From Paludibacteraceae bacterium (GTDB lineage Bacteria; Bacteroidota; Bacteroidia; Bacteroidales; Paludibacteraceae): a stretch of 46,390 nucleotides of DNA. This document shows, piece by piece, positions 34,732 to 42,745 of this stretch. The notes under the pieces were generated by a model. That model made no database searches and had not been told where the DNA came from. It was given only the letters and a program-made list of their open reading frames with translations. The first letter of the stretch is position 1, and each line of letters begins with the position of its first letter. The DNA lies in NCBI GenBank assembly GCA_905235505.1, contig CAJOMJ010000019.1, positions 1 through 46,390 on the forward strand, read 5' to 3'. The position numbers and the translations under genes were made by a program.

Positions 34732-35931
34732 ATGCCACGAAATCAAATCATCGTAAAGTTCCCCAAGCTCAATGACAAGGGCGGGGACGTGAGCAAGAAA
34801 TGGTATGTGGAGTATTTCTACCGCATACCCAACGAAACAACTCCACGCAAGCGCAGAATAAGCGAAGGACTCTGCTCCGGCACGGCAGAACAACGCTACC
34901 GCAATGCAAGTATCATCATCGAGCGGGTCACACGCATGCTCAAGTCGCCTGACCTGTTCAAAATCAAACCGGACGAGATGACAAAAGTACTCGCCGATGA
35001 CACCACGCTCCGGCCCGAAGCAGACAGGTATGCAGCCTATCAGAACGCCACCTCCGCAAAGAACCTCACTGCCGAGTTCATAGAATATCTGAATGGCAGT
35101 ATCGCACAGAAGACCTATGAGACCTACAAAAGCAAGTTGCGCATCTTCTGCGAGTGGTGCGAGAGAGAGAATGTGAATATCATACAGGCGGAGAGAGAGA
35201 CGCTGTTGCCGTTCTTCCGGTCGCTTGCCACCGAGCGCAACCTGACGAAGCGCAGCATCTTCAAGTACAAGCAGATTCTGCACAGTTTCTACAACTATCT
35301 GCTCGACAAGAACTACATCTTTGAGAACCCTGTCCGCGACATACCCAACTACGGCACTATCGTGGACATGGCACCGGCTCCCATGGAGAAGTCCGACACG
35401 GAGAGGCTGAAGGCGGCCATACAGAAACACGACCCGCAGTTGTGGCTCGCGTGCATGATACAATACTATTGCGCCATCCGCCCCGGTACTGAACTGCGGC
35501 TGCTGCTTGTCGGCGACATCAACATGCAGACGGAGACTATCACCATACGCCAGCAGAACGCCAAGAACAGGCACAAGGAGACAGTGCCCATGCCCGCTCC
35601 GGTGAAGGCTATGATAGAGCAGCTCGGTTATATGAATTACTCCCCCGACTTCTACCTCTTCGGGCCATACGGCATACCGGCGGCACAGCCGATGGGGAAG
35701 AACACGCTGCGCAACCGCTTCAACAAGTTCCGTGACGACCTGGGACTGAGCAAGCAGATAAAGTTCTACAGCTGGAAGCATACAGGCGCAATCAACATGG
35801 TGGAGAACGGCGTGAGCGTATGGGACCTGCAGCACCACATGCGGCACAGCAGCATCACAACCACTGAGGAGTATATCCGGCAGCGTGCCAACCGCTCCAA
35901 CCGTGCGAAGGACTTCCTCGATGAGATATAA
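34732..35931 (+). CDS. phage tyrosine recombinase / integrase
   Basis: It would integrate and excise the prophage at ssrA. The 399-residue protein has an arm-binding N-terminal region, a SAM-like core-binding domain (about 110-205), and a catalytic domain. Visible residues are Arg250 in YCAIRPGTELRLL, a Lys near 278-282 (NAKNRHKE), His372 in HHMRHSSITTT and the nucleophile Tyr381 in EEYIR. The usual H-x-x-R box is replaced by YSWK (346-349), followed by HTG. No strong promoter is seen; 37-bp repeats lie upstream. Confidence 0.93.
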   Translation: MPRNQIIVKFPKLNDKGGDVSKKWYVEYFYRIPNETTPRKRRISEGLCSGTAEQRYRNASIIIERVTRMLKSPDLFKIKPDEMTKVLADDTTLRPEADRYAAYQNATSAKNLTAEFIEYLNGSIAQKTYETYKSKLRIFCEWCERENVNIIQAERETLLPFFRSLATERNLTKRSIFKYKQILHSFYNYLLDKNYIFENPVRDIPNYGTIVDMAPAPMEKSDTERLKAAIQKHDPQLWLACMIQYYCAIRPGTELRLLLVGDINMQTETITIRQQNAKNRHKETVPMPAPVKAMIEQLGYMNYSPDFYLFGPYGIPAAQPMGKNTLRNRFNKFRDDLGLSKQIKFYSWKHTGAINMVENGVSVWDLQHHMRHSSITTTEEYIRQRANRSNRAKDFLDEI

Positions 35932-35996
35932 AGCAAACCCTCTGTCATCAGAAGTGGCAGGGGGCAGAGCAGTCTGAATATGTCAGGTCGGGAGGC

Positions 35997-36443
35997 TCAG
36001 TTCCTTACGATAATCTCTATCTGTTCTCCTCTGAGACGGGCTTCTTCGAGTATGTACCAGAGCTTCCTGAAGGTGGCGGTGGAGTTGAGGACGCGCCCCT
36101 TCTGTTTGTTCTCGCCGGTGAGGATGCAGCCCTTCGTGTCGGCGACAGTGTTGCCTATGTGGATCAGGATGCCGTCGAAGAAAGGCACGTTCTGCAGGCG
36201 CGGCACTCTGCCGCCGCAGAACCTGTACTGCGGGCGGTTCTTGTATTTGGGAGATACGACATCCAGCGTCACCTTGTATCTCCCCTCCGGAATAGCTGTC
36301 ATGCCGCCTATCTTGCCTCTCCCGTCCTTGCCCAATATCCTCACCGGTGGCTCGAGGGTGTTGCTGAAGTATTGGTCGTTCAGATAGAGCCTGCCTATAG
36401 TGTAGGTCTCTTTCTTCCAGTCGCGTGACAATAGGAGTTGCAT
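35997..36443 (-). CDS. DUF5675 family phage protein
   Basis: The 148-residue protein shows the family pattern: FSNTLEPPVRILGKDGRGKI, AIPEGRYKVTLDV, PRLQNVPFFDGILIHIGNT and DTKGCILTGEN. The conserved His and Cys (LIHIGN..DTKGC) resemble a hydrolase or L,D-transpeptidase-like site, and these genes often sit at the phage lysis position, but activity is unproven. It starts 2 bp after the holin candidate stop, supporting a lysis pairing. It is the last gene of the minus-strand block and converges on the integrase gene. Confidence 0.75.
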   Translation of the reverse strand: MQLLLSRDWKKETYTIGRLYLNDQYFSNTLEPPVRILGKDGRGKIGGMTAIPEGRYKVTLDVVSPKYKNRPQYRFCGGRVPRLQNVPFFDGILIHIGNTVADTKGCILTGENKQKGRVLNSTATFRKLWYILEEARLRGEQIEIIVRN

Positions 36444-36445
36444 AT

Positions 36446-36730
36446 CTACTGGTTGTGGTGTTGTATCTCGACGGAGGTGTCGCCCGGGAGATTGATTTTG
36501 GCGGTGTGCCCGGATTGTATCATATCCGGAAGCATGGCGATGACACCGAAGCCGAGCAGTATTCCTACGGCGGTAAGAACCGAGCCGTCGATGACACCCA
36601 TCGGCGGGACAAAGAAGCCTGCGATGGTGAGCGCGACGGAAGTCAGGAGACAGATGAGGAACTCTGTCCGGCGGACCTTCGGAGCCGCTTTCTTTTTCTT
36701 CTTCTTGGATTGGGGGGTGGGTTGATTCAT
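36446..36730 (-). CDS. small membrane protein, holin candidate
   Basis: The 94-residue protein has a Lys-rich N-terminus (SKKKKKKAAPKVRR), then two membrane segments (about 24-42 and 47-68), then a polar tail. This layout and its place 2 bp upstream of the DUF5675 gene fit a holin. No family motif is recognised. Confidence 0.5.
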   Translation of the reverse strand: MNQPTPQSKKKKKKAAPKVRRTEFLICLLTSVALTIAGFFVPPMGVIDGSVLTAVGILLGFGVIAMLPDMIQSGHTAKINLPGDTSVEIQHHNQ

Positions 36731-36757
36731 AGCAAGAAAGTTAAGGGGTTTTCATTG

Positions 36758-36782
36758 GAGACGTGAGGTGCAGCGTCTCTAC
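36758..36782 (-). repeat. REP-like hairpin, reverse copy
   Basis: GAGACGTGAGGTGCAGCGTC followed by TCTAC is a reverse-strand copy of the GTAGAGACG family found upstream of udk. It lies in the gap between the tail-like gene and the holin candidate, within the prophage. Confidence 0.6.
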
Positions 36783-36796
36783 GGGGAACAAGTTAA

Positions 36797-36832
36797 AGAA
36801 GAACCTCCCACCGTGCTGTGAGAGGTTCTTCT
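36797..36832 (-). terminator. hairpin terminator after the 172-residue phage gene
   Basis: AGAAGAACCTC and GAGGTTCTTCT form an 11-bp stem around a 14-nt loop, followed on the minus strand by TTTAACTT. It lies 15 bp past the stop at 36848. Confidence 0.75.
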
Positions 36833-36847
36833 CTGTCAGAGTCAGTC

Positions 36848-37366
36848 TCAATTAGGCTCATAGACAAGGACGGGCACTGGGCAGTCCTTGCCGGTGAGGT
36901 TGAACGAGATACCTGCTTCACCACCGTCGAGAGCGCCGATGGTCTGGTACTGGAAGGTGACACCACCGGTGCACGGGTTGGCGAAGACGAACTTCTTGCC
37001 GTCGGCGCAGCGGGTGACAATGGCAACCACTTCCTCTCCTTGGAGCGCATAGACGGTCTTCAGTTGGTCTTCTGCCACGCCGTCGATGACACCCGAGATG
37101 GTGGCGACACCAGCGGGAGCCTCGCCCGGAGCAACGGAGAAGGAGACACTACCTGACTTGCACTCGATAGTGTTGTAGGGAGTACCTACAACGCCCTGCA
37201 CTATGGGCAGAGCTGTGGTCAGTTTGCCGGCGGCAACAGCCGACTCCCATGCATTCTGCAGCGCATCCCATGCAATGACAGAGGCTGCATATAAGGTGAG
37301 GATGAACGAGAGCTTGGTGCTCTTGTCTGTACCTTTCAAGGTTTGTTTACTGTAATCCGGTAACAT
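36848..37366 (-). CDS. phage structural protein, possible tail or decoration protein
   Basis: The 172-residue protein has a Ser/Thr-rich N-terminus (LKGTDKSTKLSFILTLYAA) followed by beta-rich sequence (GSVSFSVAPGEAPAGVATIS; GGVTFQYQTIGALDGGEAGI). It lies 39 bp after the major capsid gene and ends at a strong terminator, so it is probably an abundant virion protein such as a tail-tube or head-decoration protein. I do not recognise a named family. Confidence 0.5.
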   Translation of the reverse strand: MLPDYSKQTLKGTDKSTKLSFILTLYAASVIAWDALQNAWESAVAAGKLTTALPIVQGVVGTPYNTIECKSGSVSFSVAPGEAPAGVATISGVIDGVAEDQLKTVYALQGEEVVAIVTRCADGKKFVFANPCTGGVTFQYQTIGALDGGEAGISFNLTGKDCPVPVLVYEPN

Positions 37367-37405
37367 AATTGATAAGTTTTAAGAGTTAAATTACTACACG
37401 ATGCC

Positions 37406-39265
37406 TCAATCAAAAGCTATCCAGCGGACAGGAGTGACAACACCGTTCTGCTCCTGAAGCTCAGGGTACATGAGAGCAGCCTTGTTCGGGATCAAGGTGA
37501 TGGAGTCGTTGGAGATGGGGACTGTTACATTGTTGTCAGTGTCGTTGAAGAGGATGAACCAGTCGAGGGTAGCAGGAACATTGAGACTTGCAGAAGCGGA
37601 CACTATACGTCCCTCGCCTACAGCCTCTGCGATGGGGGCGTTGCAGAAGAGGTACTGGTGCTGATAGTTGTCCTCAGCCAGTGCAGCCATACTGCTGAAT
37701 TGCTTGCCGGCTTTCTGCACGTGGGCGCCTTCTTTCCAGCGGCTGACCACTGCCACGCCTTCCAGTTCTTCCTTGAAGGAGAAGGCAAGCATCTCGCCCG
37801 GTTTGTCTTCGAGCAGTTCGATGTTGCCCGGTTCGGTTGCCCACATCAGGTAGTCGGTGTTCTTCATGTTGGGCACCCACACTATCTTCGACGGGTCGAG
37901 GTCGATGAGAGTGGCGGCAGAGCCGGTGAAGTCGGCATCCTGTCCGTATTTCTCACGATAGTTGCGGATATACCAGCGTTTGTGCCGTGCATTGAGGTAG
38001 ATCTTCATGCTGTCGGCAGAAGAACCTGCCACCTCGATGAGTTTGTCGGCAAACTCTTCCACGGTGTCGAGCATCGTCTCACGGTTGTACGCACCAATCT
38101 CGAAGAAAGGCAACACGCGATTATATGCTATGCTATTCAGTATAGCAGCAATCACGCCGTCGGCAGCGAAGTTGGCGGGGTTGGCGGTGACCTCCTGTTG
38201 CGGGAGGCGCATACCTACCACGTTGCGCTCGTTCTGCTCCTTGATGAGTTGTTCGCCGTAGTGAACCATCACCCACTCGATGAACGTCCACTTGATGATG
38301 GCCGAGTGGTCCTTGTTCAGATAGCCGATGTACATCTTCTCCAGTTCGATGAGGTCCTCGAAGTTGAACTTGAACATCAGGTCGTCCACTTTGTACAGGT
38401 CGGCATCCCACTCCATGGAGCCTTTGAAGATGCGTCCCTTGCGGTAGCCCTGGCTCAGTTCGCCGATGATATTGCCGACAGCCACTTCTTTGTCCTGCAC
38501 GTTGCTGCGTACGGGGAAGATGTCGCGCACTGTGGGCAGCGAGCGGAAGTAGGCTATCACAAGGTCGTTGCGGCGCTGTATGTAGCTGAATTGGTTCAGA
38601 TTGTTCAAGGTGTCGTTTCCGTCGAAGATGCCTTGGGAGAGGGTCTTGAAGTCAAGCTGGTCGAGGGTGCCGTTGGCGCGATGGTAGTCCATGCGCTCAC
38701 GCAGCGCCCTTGTCTGGGCTTTGAAGTCCTTGGAGAAGGTCTCGGCTTCGGCGTCGCCTATCTGCACGAGAGTGTGCGAGGGGTTGGCCATGAGTTCGTT
38801 GTACCATTTCTTGCGGCTGTAGAGTTCGTTCTCCACGCCGAAGAGGTATCCCTTGGAGTGGTGTCCTGCGAGAGGGAGTTGCTGACGGAGAGCATTCACT
38901 TTCTGTGCGGGGTTCTCCGGTTCGGGGAGGTTCTTGAGAGCTGCCACTTCCTTAGCCTTCTGAGCGGCTATCTCGGCAGCTTTCTGTGCTGCAGCCTTTG
39001 CGTCGGCGGGCACATCTTCAGAGTTTACGCCCAGCGCTTCGGCAAGGGCAGCGGTTTCTTCAGCCGTGAGGTTGATAGCCTCCGGCTCATGCACGGGTAC
39101 GTCTTCGTTCAGGGCCTTGTCTGATTCAAGACTCGTACCATAAGTCGCAAGATACGACTCACGCACCTGTTTCCACTCTTCCGCGCTCAATCCGGTCTCT
39201 ATCTTCTCTTTCGAGAATCCCAGAGTCTTGAATAGAGCAGAGAGGTTCATAATCCATTTCTTCAT
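37406..39265 (-). CDS. phage major capsid protein with scaffold-like N-terminal region
   Basis: The 619-residue protein begins with an Ala/Glu-rich helical region (about 25-125, with AAAQKAAEIAAQKAKEVAAL), probably a scaffolding or delta domain removed by the adjacent protease. The remainder reads like a capsid shell protein: FRSLPTVRDIFPVRSNVQDK, YIGYLNKDHSAIIKWTFIEW, SMKIYLNARHKRWYIRNYRE, KIVWVPNMKNTDYLMWATEP and the late NVTVPISNDSITLIPNK. Identity as the capsid rests on length, composition and position just after the S49 protease rather than on a catalytic motif. Confidence 0.75.
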   Translation of the reverse strand: MKKWIMNLSALFKTLGFSKEKIETGLSAEEWKQVRESYLATYGTSLESDKALNEDVPVHEPEAINLTAEETAALAEALGVNSEDVPADAKAAAQKAAEIAAQKAKEVAALKNLPEPENPAQKVNALRQQLPLAGHHSKGYLFGVENELYSRKKWYNELMANPSHTLVQIGDAEAETFSKDFKAQTRALRERMDYHRANGTLDQLDFKTLSQGIFDGNDTLNNLNQFSYIQRRNDLVIAYFRSLPTVRDIFPVRSNVQDKEVAVGNIIGELSQGYRKGRIFKGSMEWDADLYKVDDLMFKFNFEDLIELEKMYIGYLNKDHSAIIKWTFIEWVMVHYGEQLIKEQNERNVVGMRLPQQEVTANPANFAADGVIAAILNSIAYNRVLPFFEIGAYNRETMLDTVEEFADKLIEVAGSSADSMKIYLNARHKRWYIRNYREKYGQDADFTGSAATLIDLDPSKIVWVPNMKNTDYLMWATEPGNIELLEDKPGEMLAFSFKEELEGVAVVSRWKEGAHVQKAGKQFSSMAALAEDNYQHQYLFCNAPIAEAVGEGRIVSASASLNVPATLDWFILFNDTDNNVTVPISNDSITLIPNKAALMYPELQEQNGVVTPVRWIAFD

Positions 39266-39370
39266 AACTGTACATAAGAATTAGGATGGGTTAATAATAG
39301 GGGTTAATTGAAAGGGTTGTCGGTTCCTTGTCGGGACGCGACGGTGGCCGCGTCTTGACGGAAAGTGAGT

Positions 39371-40210
39371 TTAATTGTTCAGAGACCTCAGGATGCTATC
39401 TCTCTCGTCGGCTATGTCGGCAACGGTCCGGAGAGCTTCCGGAAGGGTGCAGATGCCGTCGATGAGTCCGAGGTTGAGAGCGTCGCCGGCGAAATACATC
39501 TTGCCTTCGAGCACTCCCTCTTCTTCTTTCAGACCGGGGCGTTGCCGGCGCACTGTTTCCTGGAAGTGCCTTGCAAGAGGCGAGAGTGTCTCCTCGATGA
39601 GCAGCTTGTCGTCGCCGTCGAGAGCATCTTTCTCCGCCTTGTTCTTATACTTCGACTCCGGAGGATAGAACTCGAGCACCTTGAATCCCGCTTTCTGTTC
39701 CGCCTCCGAGGAGTCAATCATCTGCGCCATCACGCCGATGGAGCCTATCTTGCAGGTGGGGTTGAGGGCGAGAATCCTGTCGCAGAAGCAGGCGACATAC
39801 ACGCCGGCTGAAGCGCACATACCGTCCACCACTGCAATCACGGGTTTCTTCCTTGCGCGGAGCACTTCCTCCATCCTTATCCACGACTGCGTGGAGCCGC
39901 CGTAGGTGTTCATCAGAAGTATAGTGCCGACTATCTTCTCGTCGTGTTCCGCCTGCAGGATCTGCAGAGCGACTTCGTCCATGCCCAGATAGTCCCATCC
40001 GCTGTACTTGGTCATGACACCGGTGACGGGTATGATCAGTACGGAGTCCTGGAGGACGGCTGCTATATTGCCTGTATCATCGTTGGGGGAGTAGGGGTCG
40101 GAAGCTTTGGTCTCAGAGGCGATATACAGGAGGGCTTCAAGTTCGCGGAAGCCTCCTTGTGCGAGTGCAAGAGGTGAGCCTTGCAGTTCTGTGAGTAGTG
40201 GTTTGATCAT
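39371..40210 (-). CDS. S49 (SppA-like) capsid maturation protease
   Basis: The 279 residues show an S49/ClpP-like fold: VLIIPVTGVMTKYSGWDY, ILLMNTYGGSTQSWIRMEEV, and PVIAVVDGMCASAGVYVACF with Ser134 as nucleophile. A lysine base probably lies near 188-193 (SKYKNKAEK), and MYFAGDALNLGLIDGI is typical of the family. In tailed phages such proteases trim the scaffold and capsid. The gene precedes the major capsid gene by 105 bp. Confidence 0.88.
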   Translation of the reverse strand: MIKPLLTELQGSPLALAQGGFRELEALLYIASETKASDPYSPNDDTGNIAAVLQDSVLIIPVTGVMTKYSGWDYLGMDEVALQILQAEHDEKIVGTILLMNTYGGSTQSWIRMEEVLRARKKPVIAVVDGMCASAGVYVACFCDRILALNPTCKIGSIGVMAQMIDSSEAEQKAGFKVLEFYPPESKYKNKAEKDALDGDDKLLIEETLSPLARHFQETVRRQRPGLKEEEGVLEGKMYFAGDALNLGLIDGICTLPEALRTVADIADERDSILRSLNN

Positions 40211-40228
40211 AATAAAGTAAAGGTGATG

Positions 40229-40492
40229 TTAAATTTCAACGTCGTACCATCGGTTGTCAAAGCGGACTTTCTGTATCAGTCGTTTCCGGCACTGCTTCGG
40301 AGTGTTCCCCGACAGGTCGGTGAAATAGACGAAGGCGTCGTGGTTCCGGTGGTTGGTAGGGGTGGCGCGCAGCCGTGCGGTGTCCACCTTGCGCCGTTGC
40401 GTCGGCGGGGTCTGCGTCAGGAAGACGATGCCGAAAGTCTGTTCGGTATGTTCCGTCTCGCGCATTCTATTGAGAGCCTCTGTCAGTTTCAT
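40229..40492 (-). CDS. small phage protein of unknown function
   Basis: The 87-residue protein (MKLTEALNRMRETEHTEQTF; KQCRKRLIQKVRFDNRWYDV) is basic with a possible beta-rich end. It has no recognised domain. It is the first gene of the minus-strand head block, 18 bp before the S49 protease gene, and starts 4 bp from a consensus -7 box. Confidence 0.65.
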   Translation of the reverse strand: MKLTEALNRMRETEHTEQTFGIVFLTQTPPTQRRKVDTARLRATPTNHRNHDAFVYFTDLSGNTPKQCRKRLIQKVRFDNRWYDVEI

Positions 40493-40496
40493 GTTG

Positions 40497-40527
40497 CAAA
40501 GGTACGGAAGCGGGCAAAAACACCAAA
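40497..40527 (-). promoter_or_regulatory. promoter for the minus-strand head block
   Basis: TTTG (40527-40524), a 19-bp spacer and TACCTTTG (40504-40497). The -7 box ends 4 bp before the ATG at 40492, so the mRNA would be nearly leaderless. Confidence 0.6.
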
Positions 40528-40568
40528 GGACACATTTTTATGTCTTTTATCATATAATATATAAGGAA

Positions 40569-40576
40569 TACCTTTG
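40569..40576 (+). promoter_or_regulatory. -7 element for the plus-strand portal block
   Basis: TACCTTTG, 40 bp upstream of the ATG at 40617. The upstream TCTTTTAT is only a weak -33 box. It is divergent from the minus-strand head promoter, about 65 bp away. Confidence 0.5.
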
Positions 40577-40616
40577 CGGCGGAATAAGAAGTATAACCCC
40601 ATAAAAAGTCCTGCCT

Positions 40617-41114
40617 ATGTATCAGATACCCGAAGCCAACCGCCGCCTGCTGGAGGCGATGAAGAGACTCAGAGCGGAGCAAAAGTCCGCCGTACCCGGC
40701 AATCAGACCCGTAGAGACGCTGCACCGTCACGTCCCAAAGGAAAGTCCGGAACCCCTGCAACCCGGCATTCCGATATTCCGGAGAAGCGTAGAGAAGCAA
40801 CCCCGTCACGTCCCCCGCAGGAACCTTCCGTCCGGACGAAGCAGCAGGAGTTTCCCGGTATAGACTGGGACGACACCATGTCCGGCGACATACAGCTTGC
40901 GCAGCTGCTCTACAACGAGCGCGTCCGCACCTTTGGAAAGATGCGGCAGATGCTCGACAGTGTAGCCGACGGGCAGCAGATAGCCGAAGACTTCGGCAGG
41001 CAGTTCGCCCGTCTGGACGACAGCAACCGGCAGGCACAGGCGGAACTGGAGCACTACAACGCAGAGAAGACATTCCTCTATATCCACCCCATAGCAAAGA
41101 AATTCAAGAAATAG
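40617..41114 (+). CDS. phage protein with disordered N-terminal half, unknown function
   Basis: The 165-residue protein starts MYQIPEANRRLLEAMKRLRA. It then has a Pro/Arg/Lys-rich linker with two related motifs (RRDAAPSRP and RREATPSRP, about 26 residues apart), and ends in a helical region (LAQLLYNERVRTFGKMRQML; FARLDDSNRQAQAELEHYNA). Both repeated motifs are encoded by copies of the GTAGAGACG REP-like element. It starts the plus-strand block and precedes the portal gene by 1 bp, suggesting a head-assembly accessory role. No family is recognised. Confidence 0.65.
   Translation: MYQIPEANRRLLEAMKRLRAEQKSAVPGNQTRRDAAPSRPKGKSGTPATRHSDIPEKRREATPSRPPQEPSVRTKQQEFPGIDWDDTMSGDIQLAQLLYNERVRTFGKMRQMLDSVADGQQIAEDFGRQFARLDDSNRQAQAELEHYNAEKTFLYIHPIAKKFKK
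40711..40736 (+). repeat. REP-like element inside a phage coding region, copy 1
   Basis: GTAGAGACGCTGCACCGTCA followed by CGTCCC closely matches the udk-upstream repeats. It reads through in frame as RRDAAPSRP. Confidence 0.65.
40789..40816 (+). repeat. REP-like element inside a phage coding region, copy 2
   Basis: GTAGAGAAGCAACCCCGTCA followed by CGTCCCCC is a second in-frame copy 78 bp after the first, encoding RREATPSRP. Confidence 0.65.
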
Positions 41115-41115
41115 T

Positions 41116-42615
41116 ATGAAACAGACTACTACAGAAAACGCCGAGACCACCTTCCTCGACTATGGTATCGGCTACCAGCAACACAAGAAAGGCGGTGTCG
41201 CCACCTTCATGATTGAAGGCATGGAGGACAGCGACAGCCTGCGTCAGAACTCCTTCCGCAAGACCTACGAACGCCTGATACAGGAGAAGGGCACAATGCA
41301 GCTGCAGGGATACACCGTCCCTCTCTGGGGCGACGGGCACAACCTCTATCCGCAGGAAGTGGAGATGCTCATCCGTGAGAACAAACTGCTGCCCTCCATA
41401 TTGCGCAAGCAGGAAGATTTCCTCTTCGGCAAAGGTCCCATGCTCTACCGCGAAGAGGTGCAGGAGGGTAAGACGGTGCGCGTGCCGGTGCAGGACAAGG
41501 AGATAGAAGCATGGCTGAACAGCTGGGAGCAGCGCGGCTATCCGGACTACCGCGACTACCTGCGCTCGCTCATCGGGGACTACTACCGCGTCCACACCTG
41601 CTGCAGCAAGTACCACTTCAGCCGCGCTCGCCGTATTCCCGGACAACAGACAGGGTCCATACTCGCACTCTCCTACATCGGAGCCGACACGGCACGACTC
41701 GCCACTGACAAACCCGCGGCCGACATCGTCCGTAAACTCAGCAACCGTGAATGCCGCTTTGTGGCAGTAGGCGACTGGCTCACGCCCACCGAGCAGACAA
41801 TAGACATCTACCACCGCTTCCGGCCCGAGAACCCCTACATGTTCTCCACCGCCGTCAGCTACAACGCAGAAAAGACCTTTACACACGACATCTATGCATA
41901 CAATCAATGGTTCGAAGGGCTCAGAGAATGGATCAAAGCCAGCAACCTCACGCCCAGATATCTCAACTCTTATCTCAAAAACGCACTCAACGCACACGTG
42001 CACGTACGTATTCCGCTTGCATGGGTCAACCAGCAACAGCAGAACCTGCAGGAACTTTGCCGGCAGAACCTCAACTGCGAGGCCGCTGACAGAGTACAGG
42101 AATACCGCGGAGTGAAACTGATAGACCCCAAGACAAAGAAACCCTACCGCTACAGTCTCACCATGATGGAAGACCTCATCGCCAACGAACTCGAGAAGAT
42201 AACCAAGCTGCTCGCCGGCGAAGGCAAGAACCAGGGCAAACTCTATGCCACCACGAAGATGGGACAGGAAGGATGGGAGTTTCAGGACTTCCCGGGCAAG
42301 TTCAAGGAGTACTTCGACTCGGTCATCTCCTACGACAAGCGCGCTGACCAGGTCACACTCGCCGGTCTCGGCATCAACTCGTCCATCACCAACGTGGAGA
42401 ACGACGGAGTGATTTCCAAGTCAGGCTCCGACGTGTACTATAACTATATGGTATATCTGTCCACGCTGTCGTGGCCCGAGGAGTTCGTCTGCCGCGACCT
42501 CAACCGTGCCATCCGGCTCAACTTCCCTCATGCCGAGGCAGAGGGCATCCGCATCGGCTTCCGCAATGAAGTGCCCATGCGGCAACAGGAGATTGCACCC
42601 AAGGACAGACTCTGA
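41116..42615 (+). CDS. phage portal protein
   Basis: The 499-residue protein fits a tailed-phage portal: PLWGDGHNLYPQEVEMLIRE near the N-terminus, LLPSILRKQEDFLFGKGPML, YRDYLRSLIGDYYRVHTCCS and the late LAGLGINSSITNVENDGV. Portals form the dodecameric ring at the capsid vertex through which DNA enters. Identification rests on overall pattern, size and position. It follows the 165-residue gene after 1 bp and ends before a double terminator region. Confidence 0.75.
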   Translation: MKQTTTENAETTFLDYGIGYQQHKKGGVATFMIEGMEDSDSLRQNSFRKTYERLIQEKGTMQLQGYTVPLWGDGHNLYPQEVEMLIRENKLLPSILRKQEDFLFGKGPMLYREEVQEGKTVRVPVQDKEIEAWLNSWEQRGYPDYRDYLRSLIGDYYRVHTCCSKYHFSRARRIPGQQTGSILALSYIGADTARLATDKPAADIVRKLSNRECRFVAVGDWLTPTEQTIDIYHRFRPENPYMFSTAVSYNAEKTFTHDIYAYNQWFEGLREWIKASNLTPRYLNSYLKNALNAHVHVRIPLAWVNQQQQNLQELCRQNLNCEAADRVQEYRGVKLIDPKTKKPYRYSLTMMEDLIANELEKITKLLAGEGKNQGKLYATTKMGQEGWEFQDFPGKFKEYFDSVISYDKRADQVTLAGLGINSSITNVENDGVISKSGSDVYYNYMVYLSTLSWPEEFVCRDLNRAIRLNFPHAEAEGIRIGFRNEVPMRQQEIAPKDRL

Positions 42616-42620
42616 GGCAC

Positions 42621-42643
42621 AAAAAAAACAGCCGACACGGCTG
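42621..42643 (-). terminator. terminator of the 107-residue minus-strand gene
   Basis: On the minus strand CAGCCG-TGT-CGGCTG is followed by eight T. It is about 100 bp beyond the stop at 42746 and just after the portal stop on the other strand. Confidence 0.7.
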
Positions 42644-42694
42644 CCTGCACTCTACCGGAACACCGGAACACCGAAGTATCGGAATCTCAGAAAA

Positions 42695-42725
42695 AGAGAG
42701 AGGCGGAAAAACTCCGTCTCTCTCT
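42695..42725 (+). terminator. long hairpin after the portal gene
   Basis: AGAGAGAGGCGGA and TCCGTCTCTCTCT form a 13-bp stem (one G-U in RNA) with a 5-nt loop. It follows an A-run and precedes T-rich sequence, so it may act on either strand. It is 80 bp after the portal stop and 20 bp past the minus-strand gene's stop. Confidence 0.7.
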
Positions 42726-42745
42726 ACATTCTACGCTTTACGCTC

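Noticed and set aside
34705..35847. 380-residue minus-strand frame opposite the integrase
   Set aside because: It covers the complete integrase catalytic region on the other strand and has no recognisable motif.
37658..39124. 488-residue plus-strand frame opposite the major capsid gene
   Set aside because: It is a long shadow of the capsid gene. Its composition (His/Val/Glu rich with no fold pattern) and lack of promoter do not support it.
41104..42036. 310-residue minus-strand frame opposite the portal gene
   Set aside because: It is a shadow of the portal gene, with no motif and no promoter.
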